64,000 bases of DNA from Bacillota bacterium (GTDB lineage: Bacteria; Bacillota; Clostridia; Lachnospirales; Lachnospiraceae), in the NCBI GenBank assembly GCA_023391695.1, contig JAEWAK010000031.1, positions 62,001-126,000 of the forward strand, given 5' to 3'. Positions 17,536-26,194 of the stretch are shown here, one piece after another. Every line of letters begins with the position of its first letter. Position 1 is the stretch's first letter. Position numbers and translations under genes: made by a program. A model generated the notes under the pieces. That model worked only from the letters and a program-made list of their open reading frames with translations, was not told where the DNA came from and did not search any database.

Positions 17536-17556
17536 GTATAAACAAAGTAACAAGTC
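17522..17556 (-). promoter_or_regulatory. Ribonucleic antiterminator (RAT) target for LicT
   Basis: On the minus strand GACTTGTTACT, a short loop, then AAAGGCAATATCT matches the LicT/SacY-type RAT pattern (TTGTTACT...GGCAA...C). It overlaps the 5' arm of the terminator, so protein binding and termination are mutually exclusive. Confidence 0.8.
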
Positions 17557-17743
17557 TTGTAATTAATATATTTCTTACAAATCTGATTATACAGCATATA
17601 TATCATAAATGCAAGCTTTTTGTATAATTACTACACATAAAAGTGATTTTTTTCAGGTTTGTTATTCACATCATATAACCGGAATTCTTTTCCTCCCGTT
17701 TTTTCTGTGGATTTTTATTTTTTTAAATATGACCTTCAAAGCC

Positions 17744-19087
17744 TTATCTGTTCTTTCTATGATAATAAAAATATCCCAACCCGCCGGTAATGAGACAGAT
17801 AAATATAAATATGGGTACATAGATTGGATTGGACATAATCCCCCCGATTAAGATTATGACAGATCCGGTTATTCCTAAAACAGGACAAAGAAAACCTTTA
17901 AAGCTGCTTTTTATAATATTCTCTTTCTTCATTCTCATGACTTTAAGATATAATATGATATAACATACATAACTGAATACAATGGCAATTTCACTTACGT
18001 CGCTGCTTCCGATAATTCCGCTTTTCTGTGTAAGATAATGCAGGACCATCCACAGCAGGGTCATAAGAAAGGAAATGAGGCAGGACCTTAAAGAGAGCTG
18101 GTATTTCGGGTTAACTTCCGCAATTTTTCCTGCTCCGGGAATCATATTTTTACTGGCAAGTGCCTGCGGCATCCTTAAACTTCCTAAAGTAATGCCGTTT
18201 ACCACGCCCAATATGGATATAATAATAAAAATCAATATAATTTTACTGCCGTTACTGCCCAAAAGAATTTCACCGGCTTTATTTACCGCATCATTACCGG
18301 TGGACATAATATATTCGGTTCCCAGCAGGTTCGTAATACCCACAAAATATAACAGGTAAACTCCCAGTACTGCCAAAGGTCCTATAACCAGGGCAAGAGG
18401 CATATTTTTTTCCGGTTTTTTAACTTCATTGGTTATACTGGTTGCTATAATCCAGCCATCATAGGAAAATGCAATGGGAGCAAGAGCCGCCAGCCAGCCA
18501 AAGCCTACCCTGCTGTTTGTGATAAGTTCGGTTCCCTGGGGTATCTGGGGATGGGAAGAGCCGAAAAAAACACCAAATACCGCAATTCCCAACAAGGGTA
18601 TCAGCTTAATTACCGTTGAGAGATTCTGAAAATAACCGCCCAGTTTTAACGATAAGATATTAATGGCGTAAATAAGAATCATAAATCCCGTACCGATTGC
18701 TATCTGATTCTCAAGACTTCCTTCTATTCCAAACAGGGAACAGGTATAGATACCGGAAACCCAGGCCACAACGGCAATCAGGGAAGGATAATAGATAAAT
18801 GTCTGGAACCACCCAAAAGCGCAGGCTGTACTCTTAGAGATAAATTCTTCATAGTATCCGACAAACCCCCCGTTTTTTTTCGTTCGGATGGAGAGTTCGG
18901 TAAGTGTCAGGCTCCCGAATATGATACTGAAAGCCCCGATACATAATACAAGGACACCCAGTCCTATACTTCCTCCCGTGTATTTTAATACGTCATCACT
19001 TTTAAAGAAGATTCCGGAACCAATTACAATACCGATAATCATAGTGGTTGCCGTTACTAATCCATAATGTTCTTTTTTATTCTCCAT
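17744..19087 (-). CDS. APC-family amino acid permease
   Basis: 447-residue transporter with twelve hydrophobic helices. The first helix carries the amino acid-polyamine-organocation signature TTMIIGIVIGSGIFFK (substrate-binding GSG), and the family resemblance is to SteT/LAT-like exchangers. The C-terminus is a short basic tail (YYHRKNR). It lies downstream of SpoIIID, separated by 91 nt and a hairpin. The substrate amino acid is not readable. No partner enzyme nearby. Confidence 0.88.
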   Translation of the reverse strand: MENKKEHYGLVTATTMIIGIVIGSGIFFKSDDVLKYTGGSIGLGVLVLCIGAFSIIFGSLTLTELSIRTKKNGGFVGYYEEFISKSTACAFGWFQTFIYYPSLIAVVAWVSGIYTCSLFGIEGSLENQIAIGTGFMILIYAINILSLKLGGYFQNLSTVIKLIPLLGIAVFGVFFGSSHPQIPQGTELITNSRVGFGWLAALAPIAFSYDGWIIATSITNEVKKPEKNMPLALVIGPLAVLGVYLLYFVGITNLLGTEYIMSTGNDAVNKAGEILLGSNGSKIILIFIIISILGVVNGITLGSLRMPQALASKNMIPGAGKIAEVNPKYQLSLRSCLISFLMTLLWMVLHYLTQKSGIIGSSDVSEIAIVFSYVCYIILYLKVMRMKKENIIKSSFKGFLCPVLGITGSVIILIGGIMSNPIYVPIFIFICLITGGLGYFYYHRKNR

Positions 19088-19139
19088 AGCAGCTCCTGTT
19101 CCTTTAATAATTTAACCTTCGTTTATTTTGTGCCCTTAA

Positions 19140-19169
19140 GGGTGCCTTAAAATTATCTTTAAGACACCC
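19140..19169 (-). terminator. Hairpin between spoIIID and the permease
   Basis: GGGTGCCTTAAA and TTTAAGACACCC arms with a 6-nt loop. On the minus strand the T run is weak, so read-through is possible. Confidence 0.55.
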
Positions 19170-19178
19170 GGGCTTGTT

Positions 19179-19439
19179 CTACATTGCTTCAACAATACTC
19201 CGATATTTCTGCCTTGTAGCCAGACCGCCCCGTATATGCCTCTCCGACTTATTCATCATAAGTATTTCATTTACGGCCTGGTACAATTGCTTATTGACAT
19301 AAGGTAACCGGTCCTGTAAATCCTTGTGGACGGTTGATTTACTGATTCCATATTTTAATGCAGTTTCCCTTACTGTCGCTTTCTTCTCAATGGTATAATA
19401 AGCCAGCTCGATTATTCTATCTTCAATGTATTGCTGCAT
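19179..19439 (-). CDS. spoIIID: Sporulation transcriptional regulator SpoIIID
   Basis: Small DNA-binding protein that adjusts the mother-cell sigma-E regulon during sporulation. 86 residues from ATG 19439, with GGGGG 7 nt before it (GTG 19442 is too close). It has the YIEDR start, the helix-turn-helix (TVRETALKYGISKSTVHKDL) and the basic C-terminal RHIRGGLATRQKY region that also contacts DNA. The order and length match the family. This indicates a spore former. It differs noticeably from the truncated SpoIIID copy at 11549-11680. Confidence 0.93.
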   Translation of the reverse strand: MQQYIEDRIIELAYYTIEKKATVRETALKYGISKSTVHKDLQDRLPYVNKQLYQAVNEILMMNKSERHIRGGLATRQKYRSIVEAM

Positions 19440-19502
19440 CACAGGTCCCCCAAGCTTTGTTTTTTCTAATATATGCTTGTTTGTCCCATGATATGTCAGG
19501 TA

Positions 19503-19976
19503 CTAATACCCTTCCGTTCTTCTTATTCTGCGTAATTCATTCCGCTTTATGGCGCCTTCCCATTCTCCTCTCTGGCTCTCCGTTTCAATGGTCAGACGGG
19601 GGACCCGGGTCGGCTTCCCTTCTTTATCCAGAGCTACGAAGACCATATAAGCCCGGTTAATGGGCCGGCGTATTCCGGATAAATCCTCCACATAGGTATC
19701 TACTCTGACCTCCATGGAGGTATTGCCGACATAAGTGATCCTCCCGATTAAAACCAGAGTGTCATTCTCATAGGCTCCTTCTTTAAACTGAAGGTTATCG
19801 ATTGCAGCCGTAATGACGTCACATTCCGAATGCCTTCTTGCCGTTACGCCGCCGACTATATCGATCCATTCCAGGAGTTTGCCGCCAAATAACCTCCCCA
19901 TCCCGTTAATATGCTGGGGCATAAGCAGCTGTATTTGTTCCGTAAGGGAATTTTCCACATGTTTTTCTGCTTTCAT
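19503..19976 (-). CDS. Acyl-CoA thioesterase (hotdog fold, YciA/BACH type)
   Basis: Hydrolyses acyl-CoA thioesters. 157 residues from ATG 19976 (GGGTGAG 5 nt upstream); the ATG at 20000 lacks a site. The conserved hotdog blocks are MPQHINGMGRLFGGKLLEWI, with the catalytic region DIVGGVTARRHS, and later VGNTSMEVRVDTYVED. The C-terminus is basic. Substrate chain length cannot be read. Monocistronic, with an ATACCG/CGGTAT hairpin just 5' (about 19995-20018). Confidence 0.85.
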   Translation of the reverse strand: MKAEKHVENSLTEQIQLLMPQHINGMGRLFGGKLLEWIDIVGGVTARRHSECDVITAAIDNLQFKEGAYENDTLVLIGRITYVGNTSMEVRVDTYVEDLSGIRRPINRAYMVFVALDKEGKPTRVPRLTIETESQRGEWEGAIKRNELRRIRRTEGY

Positions 19977-20494
19977 TTTCTCACCCGTTTCATACCGCAA
20001 ACAAGTATACGGTATTTCTTCCTAATCCGTTTCCGTTACTTTATTATGATCAAAAAACCTTATTTCCTGGTGCCGCCGTTTCATTCCGGCCGGAAAAAAC
20101 TTTCCGGTACCGGCTTTTATGGTTACCGGCCTGCCTGCTGCCTCATTTAAAGGCCTCTTTTAAAGTTTTCCCCTTTTACAGCCGGTCATTAAATATAAAT
20201 TACGTCAGATATATTATTATATAATGGCCGGCAGCCAATTGTCCACTCATTTCTTTCACAGATATTTTAATGAAAGACCCGCTGGGTGTCAAGGCAGGTT
20301 TATAGGTTTATCCATTGGGTTTTTATGGTAGCCCTTTACTGCTTAGCCATATTATGATAAAATAATCTGGCAGGTCAATGTCCTTTTATCTGTTAATTAC
20401 GAATCAGAGTCACTATATAACCGAATCAAACCAACCCTCCAAAAGTTTTTTACATATGGTTACACCGGCTTTAAGAGGGGGACAGGAGTAAGAA
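19977..20494. other. Intergenic region, no gene seen
   Basis: 518 bp between divergent genes. It holds the ATACCG/CGGTAT hairpin near 20000, a CCGG-rich stretch at 20080-20125, and AT-rich sequence before the FMN-binding protein. I see no confident promoter, riboswitch or ORF. Confidence 0.5.
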
Positions 20495-21598
20495 ATGAAA
20501 AAGAACAATAAATCCATTGGAATCCTCATTGCAGTGATTGTGGGGATATTAGCCTTTATTTTTATAGCCGTAATCCTGTTTTATAGCAAAAATGGAGTTT
20601 CTTCCGGCATAGACAGCAATAATCCGGGTTCTATTGACCTTACCGGCTACCCGAATACAGGCGATGTAACGATCCGTTCCGCTTCCTACTTATATACGGA
20701 TGACGGTAAAGTGGAAGGCTACCTGGTAACCGTATCCAGCAAAGGCTACAAGGACAATATCCTTATGGATATTACTTTTGATAATACCGGCAATATCGTC
20801 AAATCCGTAGTGATTAAAGATCACAAGGAATCGAAAGATTATGGTGCGAAGATTGCGGAAGAAGCTTTCTTAAGCCAGTTTAACGGTATCACGGCACCGG
20901 TTGTCCTATCCGGCAGCACTTCCGGTCCCGGTTCCGACGAGGGGTCTGCAACCGATGAACAGGTTCCGGATACTTCCGATACGACTGCTTCTGAGGAACA
21001 GACTTCCGAAAATACTGCCTCTGCTACAGACGGTACGGGATGGACCGATGGCACTTATGAAGCAGAGGAAGCGGAATTTGATGACCAGGGTTATAAAGAT
21101 AAAGTCGCTATAACAATACAGGACGGTAAAATGACGGAACTGATTTGGGACGCCTATAATGCAGACGGCCAATTAAAGAGTGTATTATCTGCCGACGGGG
21201 CTTATGAAATGACTGACCGGGGTCCGACCTGGCAGGAACAGGCTGTTGCAATTACTGATTACGTAATCCAAAATCAATCCACGGATACCATTATTATGAA
21301 TGCAGAAGGCAAAACGGATACCGTAACCGGTGTCAGTATCTCGGTTAACGATTTTATCAGCCTGGTTCAGGAATGTCTCTCAAAAGCTGCGGCAGCAGAA
21401 ACTCCCGCCCAAACCTCAGAGGAGCCTTCCTCAGATAATACGGCCGAAGAGCCTTCAACTTCCCCGGAAGACGATGATAATGCGGATTCCGGCAGCCAGA
21501 TTGATGCCGTATCCGGTGCAACTATTTCTTCAGCTGCAGTCGTTAACGGTATTAACAAGGCTCAGTCCTTTATTAAGGATTTCGTACTTTCCAAATAG
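20495..21598 (+). CDS. Membrane-anchored FMN-binding protein, RnfG-like with inserted domain
   Basis: 367 residues with an N-terminal membrane anchor (8-30). Residues about 60-135 (EGYLVTVSSKGY, HKESKDYGAKIAEEAFLSQF) match the first half of an RnfG/NqrC FMN-binding domain. The matching C-terminal half, IDAVSGATISSAAVVNGI with the flavinylation motif SGATIS (340-345), appears only after about 200 residues. The intervening part has two Ser/Glu/Asp-rich linkers and a separate domain beginning DGTYEAEEAEFDDQGY at 185, itself like a stand-alone FMN_bind repeat, with TVTGVSIS where SGAT is expected. The motif Thr would be the ApbE target. It probably carries covalent FMN outside the membrane. No other Rnf subunit is in the window. 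Confidence 0.82.
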   Translation: MKKNNKSIGILIAVIVGILAFIFIAVILFYSKNGVSSGIDSNNPGSIDLTGYPNTGDVTIRSASYLYTDDGKVEGYLVTVSSKGYKDNILMDITFDNTGNIVKSVVIKDHKESKDYGAKIAEEAFLSQFNGITAPVVLSGSTSGPGSDEGSATDEQVPDTSDTTASEEQTSENTASATDGTGWTDGTYEAEEAEFDDQGYKDKVAITIQDGKMTELIWDAYNADGQLKSVLSADGAYEMTDRGPTWQEQAVAITDYVIQNQSTDTIIMNAEGKTDTVTGVSISVNDFISLVQECLSKAAAAETPAQTSEEPSSDNTAEEPSTSPEDDDNADSGSQIDAVSGATISSAAVVNGINKAQSFIKDFVLSK

Positions 21599-21660
21599 AT
21601 AGGATACCGCAAAATATTTGAAATTCAGAAAACCAATTCCTTCAACCAATAATTAATAAA

Positions 21661-21753
21661 AAGGGCTGCCGCAAAATTCTTAAACCAATTTACTTACCAG
21701 GTATACCTTTCCAGGTGTAAGTTCAATTTATTTAAGAATTTGCCGCAGCTCTT
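21661..21753. repeat. Palindromic element, GCTGTTGCAAA family copy 4 (convergent terminator position)
   Basis: Arms AAGGGCTGCCGCAAAATTCT and AGAATTTGCCGCAGCTCTT, continuing into TAAA/TTTA pairing, make a stem of over 20 bp between the convergent FMN-binding and NusG-II genes. Confidence 0.75.
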
Positions 21754-21829
21754 ATTTTAAGCCGGGAGCATGTATCCGCAGTTTCTCGTCTATTTGCTAT
21801 AAGCAGGATGGATCAGCGGGCAAGTGGGA

Positions 21830-22195
21830 TCAGTTTGCCACAGCATCCACTTCGCTCTCTTTGGTGCTTTCTATTTCCACCACAACTTTATTAGGCAGAC
21901 ATACAATGGTCTCGCCGTCATTTTCAATATCTCTCTGATGCACGCATAGCTTGTCCGGACAATCGGCATCCACCACATCCGCGTGGCCGTCTTTTACCAC
22001 AAGTAAGTTTGTACTGCCGTTTACCCCTTCAATTTCCAGGGTAGCATCTTTATTCAAAGGTAATTCTTTATACACTTCCCCATCCACTTTAACAACGACC
22101 ATATCACCGCTTTTTTTTGCTACGTTCATATAAATCAAGCCTGCCGCCGCTACAGCTAAGATAACTGCCATTAATAAAAAATCGTTCCGTTTCAT
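21830..22195 (-). CDS. NusG domain II-containing protein
   Basis: 121 residues from ATG 22195; an upstream reading to 22312 is unsupported. One N-terminal membrane helix (about 5-25), then a small beta domain of the NusG_II/DUF1312 family with the conserved ADCPDKLCVHQ Cys pair and a PNKVVVEI ending. Such proteins are often encoded beside RnfG-like FMN proteins; here the FMN protein is the convergent neighbour. Exported, function not established; the two Cys may form a disulfide or bind a metal. Confidence 0.82.
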   Translation of the reverse strand: MKRNDFLLMAVILAVAAAGLIYMNVAKKSGDMVVVKVDGEVYKELPLNKDATLEIEGVNGSTNLLVVKDGHADVVDADCPDKLCVHQRDIENDGETIVCLPNKVVVEIESTKESEVDAVAN

Positions 22196-22351
22196 AAAAA
22201 TACCATGCCTTTCTGTCCGAAGGCCCGTTAAAGTACCCCAGACTCTCCCTATTATACACTGCGGGCCGTTGAAAGTGCAATATATTTTATAATTATCCCA
22301 GGATAAACGCATAAAGGATTGCCAACCAGAAACTCCAGTTTAAACTATTGG

Positions 22352-22426
22352 ATGAATATTGACGTATATATAAGCAGTATTTCGGCCGGTCGACGCGAAA
22401 TCGAATATATATAAGTCAATATTCAT
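22352..22426. repeat. Long imperfect palindrome
   Basis: ATGAATATTGAC (22352-22363) and GTCAATATTCAT (22415-22426) are perfect inverted copies; TATATATA arms and TTTCG/CGAAA continue inward. The 22196-22552 spacer holds this element and the cysK terminator, nothing else visible. Confidence 0.7.
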
Positions 22427-22475
22427 AATTTAGTCTTTTATGAACTTCCCGGGTGACAAGCATAGGGAAAAATAA

Positions 22476-22516
22476 ATTACACCCCAAATGCCGGCTAAAA
22501 GCATTTGGGGTGTAAT
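22476..22516 (-). terminator. cysK terminator
   Basis: Perfect 15-bp arms (ATTACACCCCAAATG and CATTTGGGGTGTAAT) with an 11-nt loop, 37 nt after the stop of cysK. The flanks are AT-rich on both strands. Confidence 0.88.
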
Positions 22517-22552
22517 TCAATTTAAGAGGATAAATGGGTTCTATTAAATTAA

Positions 22553-23485
22553 TTATTCTGCAAATAATGGAGTGGATAAATATCTTTCACCGGTATCCGG
22601 CAATAATACAACGATTGTTTTGCCTGCATTCTCAGGACGTTTTGCAACCTGGGTTGCTGCCCATGCTGCCGCACCGGAGGAAATACCAACTAATAAACCT
22701 TCAAGTTTTGCAATTGCTTTTCCGGTTGCAAATGCATCTTCATTCTCAACGGTTATGATTTCATCATAAACTCCCGTGTTAAGTACTTTAGGTACAAAGC
22801 CGGCTCCGATACCCTGAATCTTGTGAGGTCCCGGTGTTCCTTTTGACAAAACAGGAGAAGCACTTGGTTCAACGGCAATAATCTTGACATCAGGATTCTG
22901 GCTCTTTAAGTATTCACCGGCGCCGGTAATGGTTCCGCCGGTACCAATTCCGGATACGAAAATATCAACTTTACCATCGGTATCTTCCCAAATTTCCGGT
23001 CCGGTTGTATTTCTGTGAACTTCCGGATTTGCAGCGTTTTCAAACTGGCCGGGAATAAAGGAATCCGGTATTTCCTTTGCTAATTCATTCGCTTTGGCAA
23101 TGGCACCGCTCATACCCTTGGCACCTTCCGTTAAAACCAATTCCGCACCATAAGCCTTTAAAAGATTTCTACGTTCAATGCTCATCGTCTCAGGCATGGT
23201 TAAAATAATTTTATAACCTCTGGCCGCAGCTACGGAGGCAAGGCCGATACCCGTATTACCGCTGGTAGGCTCAATGATGGTCGCGCCCGGTTTTAAAACA
23301 CCCTTTGCCTCGGCATCATCAATCATAGCTTTTGCAATTCTGTCCTTAACACTTCCTGCCGGATTAAAATATTCTAATTTACCCACCAATTTAGCTGATA
23401 CATCATTGGCTTTTTCAAAGTTATTTAATTCCAATAGTGGTGTCCTGCCGATTAAATCTGTTAAACTCTTTGCTATTTTCGCCAT
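22553..23485 (-). CDS. cysK: Cysteine synthase A (O-acetylserine sulfhydrylase)
   Basis: PLP enzyme that makes L-cysteine from O-acetylserine and sulfide. 310 residues, the usual length. The PLP lysine is Lys47 in PAGSVKDR; the substrate loop TSGNTG is at 74-79; the phosphate loop GTGGT follows SGIG; the closing SSGAA motif is in the C-terminal quarter. RBS AAAGGAG precedes ATG 23485. A single-gene transcript with its own promoter and terminator. I see no T-box or S-box in the short leader. Confidence 0.97.
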   Translation of the reverse strand: MAKIAKSLTDLIGRTPLLELNNFEKANDVSAKLVGKLEYFNPAGSVKDRIAKAMIDDAEAKGVLKPGATIIEPTSGNTGIGLASVAAARGYKIILTMPETMSIERRNLLKAYGAELVLTEGAKGMSGAIAKANELAKEIPDSFIPGQFENAANPEVHRNTTGPEIWEDTDGKVDIFVSGIGTGGTITGAGEYLKSQNPDVKIIAVEPSASPVLSKGTPGPHKIQGIGAGFVPKVLNTGVYDEIITVENEDAFATGKAIAKLEGLLVGISSGAAAWAATQVAKRPENAGKTIVVLLPDTGERYLSTPLFAE

Positions 23486-23552
23486 ACTCTTATTCTCCTT
23501 TTATTTTAATAAACTTTATAATGAATTCATTGGATTCGTTTGTTCTATATAT

Positions 23553-23581
23553 AATCTAACACAGCAGATTCTATTTGTCAA
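23553..23581 (-). promoter_or_regulatory. cysK promoter
   Basis: TTGACA (23576-23581) and TAGATT (23553-23558), 17-nt spacer, about 68 nt before the start codon. Confidence 0.65.
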
Positions 23582-23746
23582 TGATAATTTTTATTATTTC
23601 ATATATGATTACTATGAATTATTTGGGCCAATTTTACAAATTCACCATGAGTCTATCCTTGGCAAACCTTTCATTCCATACCAAGGGGCTTGGGATTTCC
23701 GATCCATGCCGCCCGCCGGCAGCTCGCCTTGAACCGGTCAAGTGCA

Positions 23747-24640
23747 TCATTCTATCTCATGTATTACTTTGACCTGGGTCTTTAACGTAACTTTACCCTG
23801 AACCTGCGGGAATTCAGCCAATAAAATATAATTTACCGCCCCTGCAGGATCGAGTAAAGTATCACTTGTTTCCCGGTCCAGACCAAAGGGTACGCTGAAG
23901 TAATAATTCGCCATAATTTCCAATATACTGTATTCTTCCCTATTCGCCATGATTTCCCGGTTCATTGCGTCTGACAGCTTTAAGCTGCTTAAATTTATTT
24001 CAGGCACGGCTCCGGATACCGACGGGAACCTGCCGATGGTAATTGTCCCTTTTACCACGCCTTTCGGATCTATTCTTATGTTATTATAACCGGAAAGCCC
24101 GGTTAAATTCTCCGGTATTAATTTAAAAATTTCCTCCGGTATTCCAAGCTCCGGTATCCCAATTCCCCAGGCGCCGTTACGGTTTACAAGCCGCCAGTAG
24201 GGCTTATCCCCGGACAGAAAAAAGGGGATATTCCCCAAATCATAGGTGCCAGTTTGTGCGTCCCCGGCCCCATCCCTATCTTTGTCCCGAATCATCCGGT
24301 AATCAATTGCAAGGTTTACTTTTCCGTTTATGAAATCCCTCAGGCCAAAGGACTCCACACCACTGATATTCAGAGTTTTATAATTGTACTCTATAAAAGC
24401 TTCCAGCGGATTAACCCCGGATGTACTGTCCGCTGTATTATCTTTTGCAAGATCCGATCTTAATTTTATGCTGAAATCGTCTTCATACTCTTTCGTAAAT
24501 GCATAACCCAGGACTTTTATTCCGGTACCCTTGCCTGCGCCCGTGTCCGCCGATGCGGCATAACCGACACACAGGCTGCACATACCCAGCCCTATTACAA
24601 AAAGGATAATCCAGTTATGGATTATATCAGTATCTCTCAT
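23747..24640 (-). CDS. Secreted or membrane-anchored protein of unknown function
   Basis: 297 residues from ATG 24640 (GGAGG, 5 nt). A hydrophobic segment at about 12-31 ending in AASA could be a cleaved signal peptide or an anchor. The rest is soluble, beta-rich and contains a DKDRDGAGDAQTG stretch (about 120-132), like a calcium-binding loop. The C-terminus (FPQVQGKVTLKTQVKVIHEI) looks like a beta strand array. I do not recognise a family. No operon partner. Confidence 0.65.
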   Translation of the reverse strand: MRDTDIIHNWIILFVIGLGMCSLCVGYAASADTGAGKGTGIKVLGYAFTKEYEDDFSIKLRSDLAKDNTADSTSGVNPLEAFIEYNYKTLNISGVESFGLRDFINGKVNLAIDYRMIRDKDRDGAGDAQTGTYDLGNIPFFLSGDKPYWRLVNRNGAWGIGIPELGIPEEIFKLIPENLTGLSGYNNIRIDPKGVVKGTITIGRFPSVSGAVPEINLSSLKLSDAMNREIMANREEYSILEIMANYYFSVPFGLDRETSDTLLDPAGAVNYILLAEFPQVQGKVTLKTQVKVIHEIE

Positions 24641-24727
24641 ATCAACCTCCATACTGCCGAAAGGCGCCCCAAATCAGAAGTAAATAGCTTGTCCATCCGG
24701 CAACTATATTTTTACAGCACTTTATTA

Positions 24728-24886
24728 GGGTGTGTCTGAAAACTGCTTGTGCCGGGCTGAATGTTCCACTCTATGGGAGACAAGGAACGATTGGGGGGCA
24801 TAGCGGGTCTACGTTCCCAAAATCGGGACGCAATACTCCGCAGAGTGGGGCGTTTAGAACGGTGCAATGAGTTTTCAGACACGCCC
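24728..24886. repeat. About 160-bp palindromic repeat (GTGTCTGAAAAC element), copy 1
   Basis: Ends GGGTGTGTCTGAAAACT and AGTTTTCAGACACGCCC are inverted. The interior, including GCATAGCGGGTCT and CGTTCCCAAAATCG, is shared with the copy at 44813-44974 at roughly 85% identity by eye. Inner arms CCACTCT and AGAGTGG pair. Non-coding; candidate MITE or structured RNA. It occupies part of the 24641-25434 spacer. Confidence 0.8.
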
Positions 24887-25238
24887 AGGATCATAAACCA
24901 AAAAAACCTGTTCATGATCTTATTCCTCCGATCGGTTTTGCAAGCAAGCTTACAAATCCTCACACCGCCTATATTATATCCTACATTGACACGGGTTACA
25001 TAGCAAATTAAAGGGAATCCTTCGACGGGCATAATGCTCTTTTTCCGATGGAATGCAGGGGATTTCTCCTTTAAAATACTTATTTCATCTTATAAAATGT
25101 TATATGGTATCCGTATTGGTTAGATTATGTTCTTACGGCTGGAACGAAACTTTTCTATTCTTAAGAAAATATGGATTATATTGACACATTTTTTTTAAGT
25201 TTTCCGGGCAGAATTCAGTACTCATTCTGCCGGCCGAG

Positions 25239-25368
25239 CTTTTTTGTGCAATAGAGTGTGTTATAAAAATCATTGACCCGTTCTTGCCTCCCAAAAAGCG
25301 GAGCATCCAGTCCGGCACAAGCATTTTTCAAACATACTTTAGGACACAATATCCTATTGCACAAAAAA
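25239..25368. repeat. GTGCAATAG inverted-repeat element, copy 1
   Basis: CTTTTTTGTGCAATAG (25239-25254) and CTATTGCACAAAAAA (ending 25368) bracket about 100 bp. The flank CTGCCGGCCGAGC also recurs beside copy 2 at 35490. The short reading frame crossing it has no ribosome binding site. Confidence 0.65.
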
Positions 25369-25411
25369 TGAACCTGCAAAAATCAGCTTAATCCGACCTT
25401 TGAGGTTCATT
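25363..25411 (-). terminator. dtd terminator
   Basis: ATGAACCT and AGGTTCAT arms followed on the minus strand by a T6 run, about 25 nt after the stop of dtd. The T run is shared with the end of the GTGCAATAG element. Confidence 0.65.
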
Positions 25412-25434
25412 CCGTCCTGTTTTATAGTACAGCT

Positions 25435-25884
25435 TTATCTTAATACCGTATCGTCAAGGACTATGGTAAAAGGACCGTCATTTATTAATTCCACCTGCAT
25501 ATCCGCACCGAATTCGCCGGCTTGAACCTTACCCAGCTTTTCCTTACATACTTTCAGGAAATAAAGATATAACTCCCTGGCACAGGCAGGTTCGGCAGCC
25601 TGTAAAAAGTTCGGCCTGTTGCCTTTTTTACAGTCTGCATATAAAGTAAACTGGGATATGGCCAGCACCTCTCCCTGTATATCCCCGAGTGAAAGATTCG
25701 TTTTGCCCTGTTCATCCGCAAATATCCTCAATTTCAAAATTTTATCGATATATTTATCAATTACGGCTTTGGTATCTTCACGCCCTATACCGACCAACAG
25801 CAAAAGGCCCTGCCCGATTTTTCCGACGCAGCTGCCTTCCACGGTTACCGATGCCTGTTTTACCCTTTGTATTACAACTCTCAT
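25435..25884 (-). CDS. dtd: D-aminoacyl-tRNA deacylase
   Basis: Proofreading enzyme that frees tRNA from D-amino acids (and glycine from tRNA-Ala). 149 residues, full length. Family motifs: MRVVIQRV start, the SQFTLYAD active-site block (77-84) and the GPFT chirality-sensing loop (137-140), here preceded by ND rather than N. Monocistronic, cytoplasmic. Confidence 0.96.
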   Translation of the reverse strand: MRVVIQRVKQASVTVEGSCVGKIGQGLLLLVGIGREDTKAVIDKYIDKILKLRIFADEQGKTNLSLGDIQGEVLAISQFTLYADCKKGNRPNFLQAAEPACARELYLYFLKVCKEKLGKVQAGEFGADMQVELINDGPFTIVLDDTVLR

Positions 25885-26010
25885 AAAGACTCCTTTGATT
25901 AAGTACCGGTATTTACTTTTGTATTTCTTACATTTTCCTTAAATTAATTGAATATTCTTTAATACATATTGAGATATCCTAAGCTTTATGCTATAATCGC
26001 CAATGAACGA

Positions 26011-26194
26011 TAATATAACTTATCAGGAGTTGCTTTTCAAACTTCTGATAAAAGGCGCGGCTTTTGCGCCGTGCATCCGATTACAGGAATACAGGAATAC
26101 GCTTTATGTTACTGTAATATAACTTATCAGAAGTTGCTTTTCAAACTTCTGAATAAAAGGCGCGGCTTTTGCGCCGTGCATCCGATTACAGGAA
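26011..26194 (+). repeat. Two tandem copies of a structured 79-80-nt leader element
   Basis: Copies at 26011-26089 and 26115-26194 (period about 104 nt) are nearly identical. Each has hairpin 1 (TTATCAGAAGTT / AACTTCTGATAA), hairpin 2 (GGCGC / GCGCC) and a conserved tail GTGCATCCGATTACAGGAA. They lie 100-290 nt before the PAP2 gene and read as RNA on its strand. No known riboswitch pattern was recognised. The 25885-26296 spacer contains little else. Confidence 0.75.

Noticed and set aside
23486..23581. T-box or SAM riboswitch before cysK
   Set aside because: The leader is only about 60 nt and lacks a T-box sequence or S-box core.
26011..26194. Possible CRISPR or tRNA pair
   Set aside because: Only two copies, and the folds are simple hairpins rather than a cloverleaf; no CCA end or anticodon arm.
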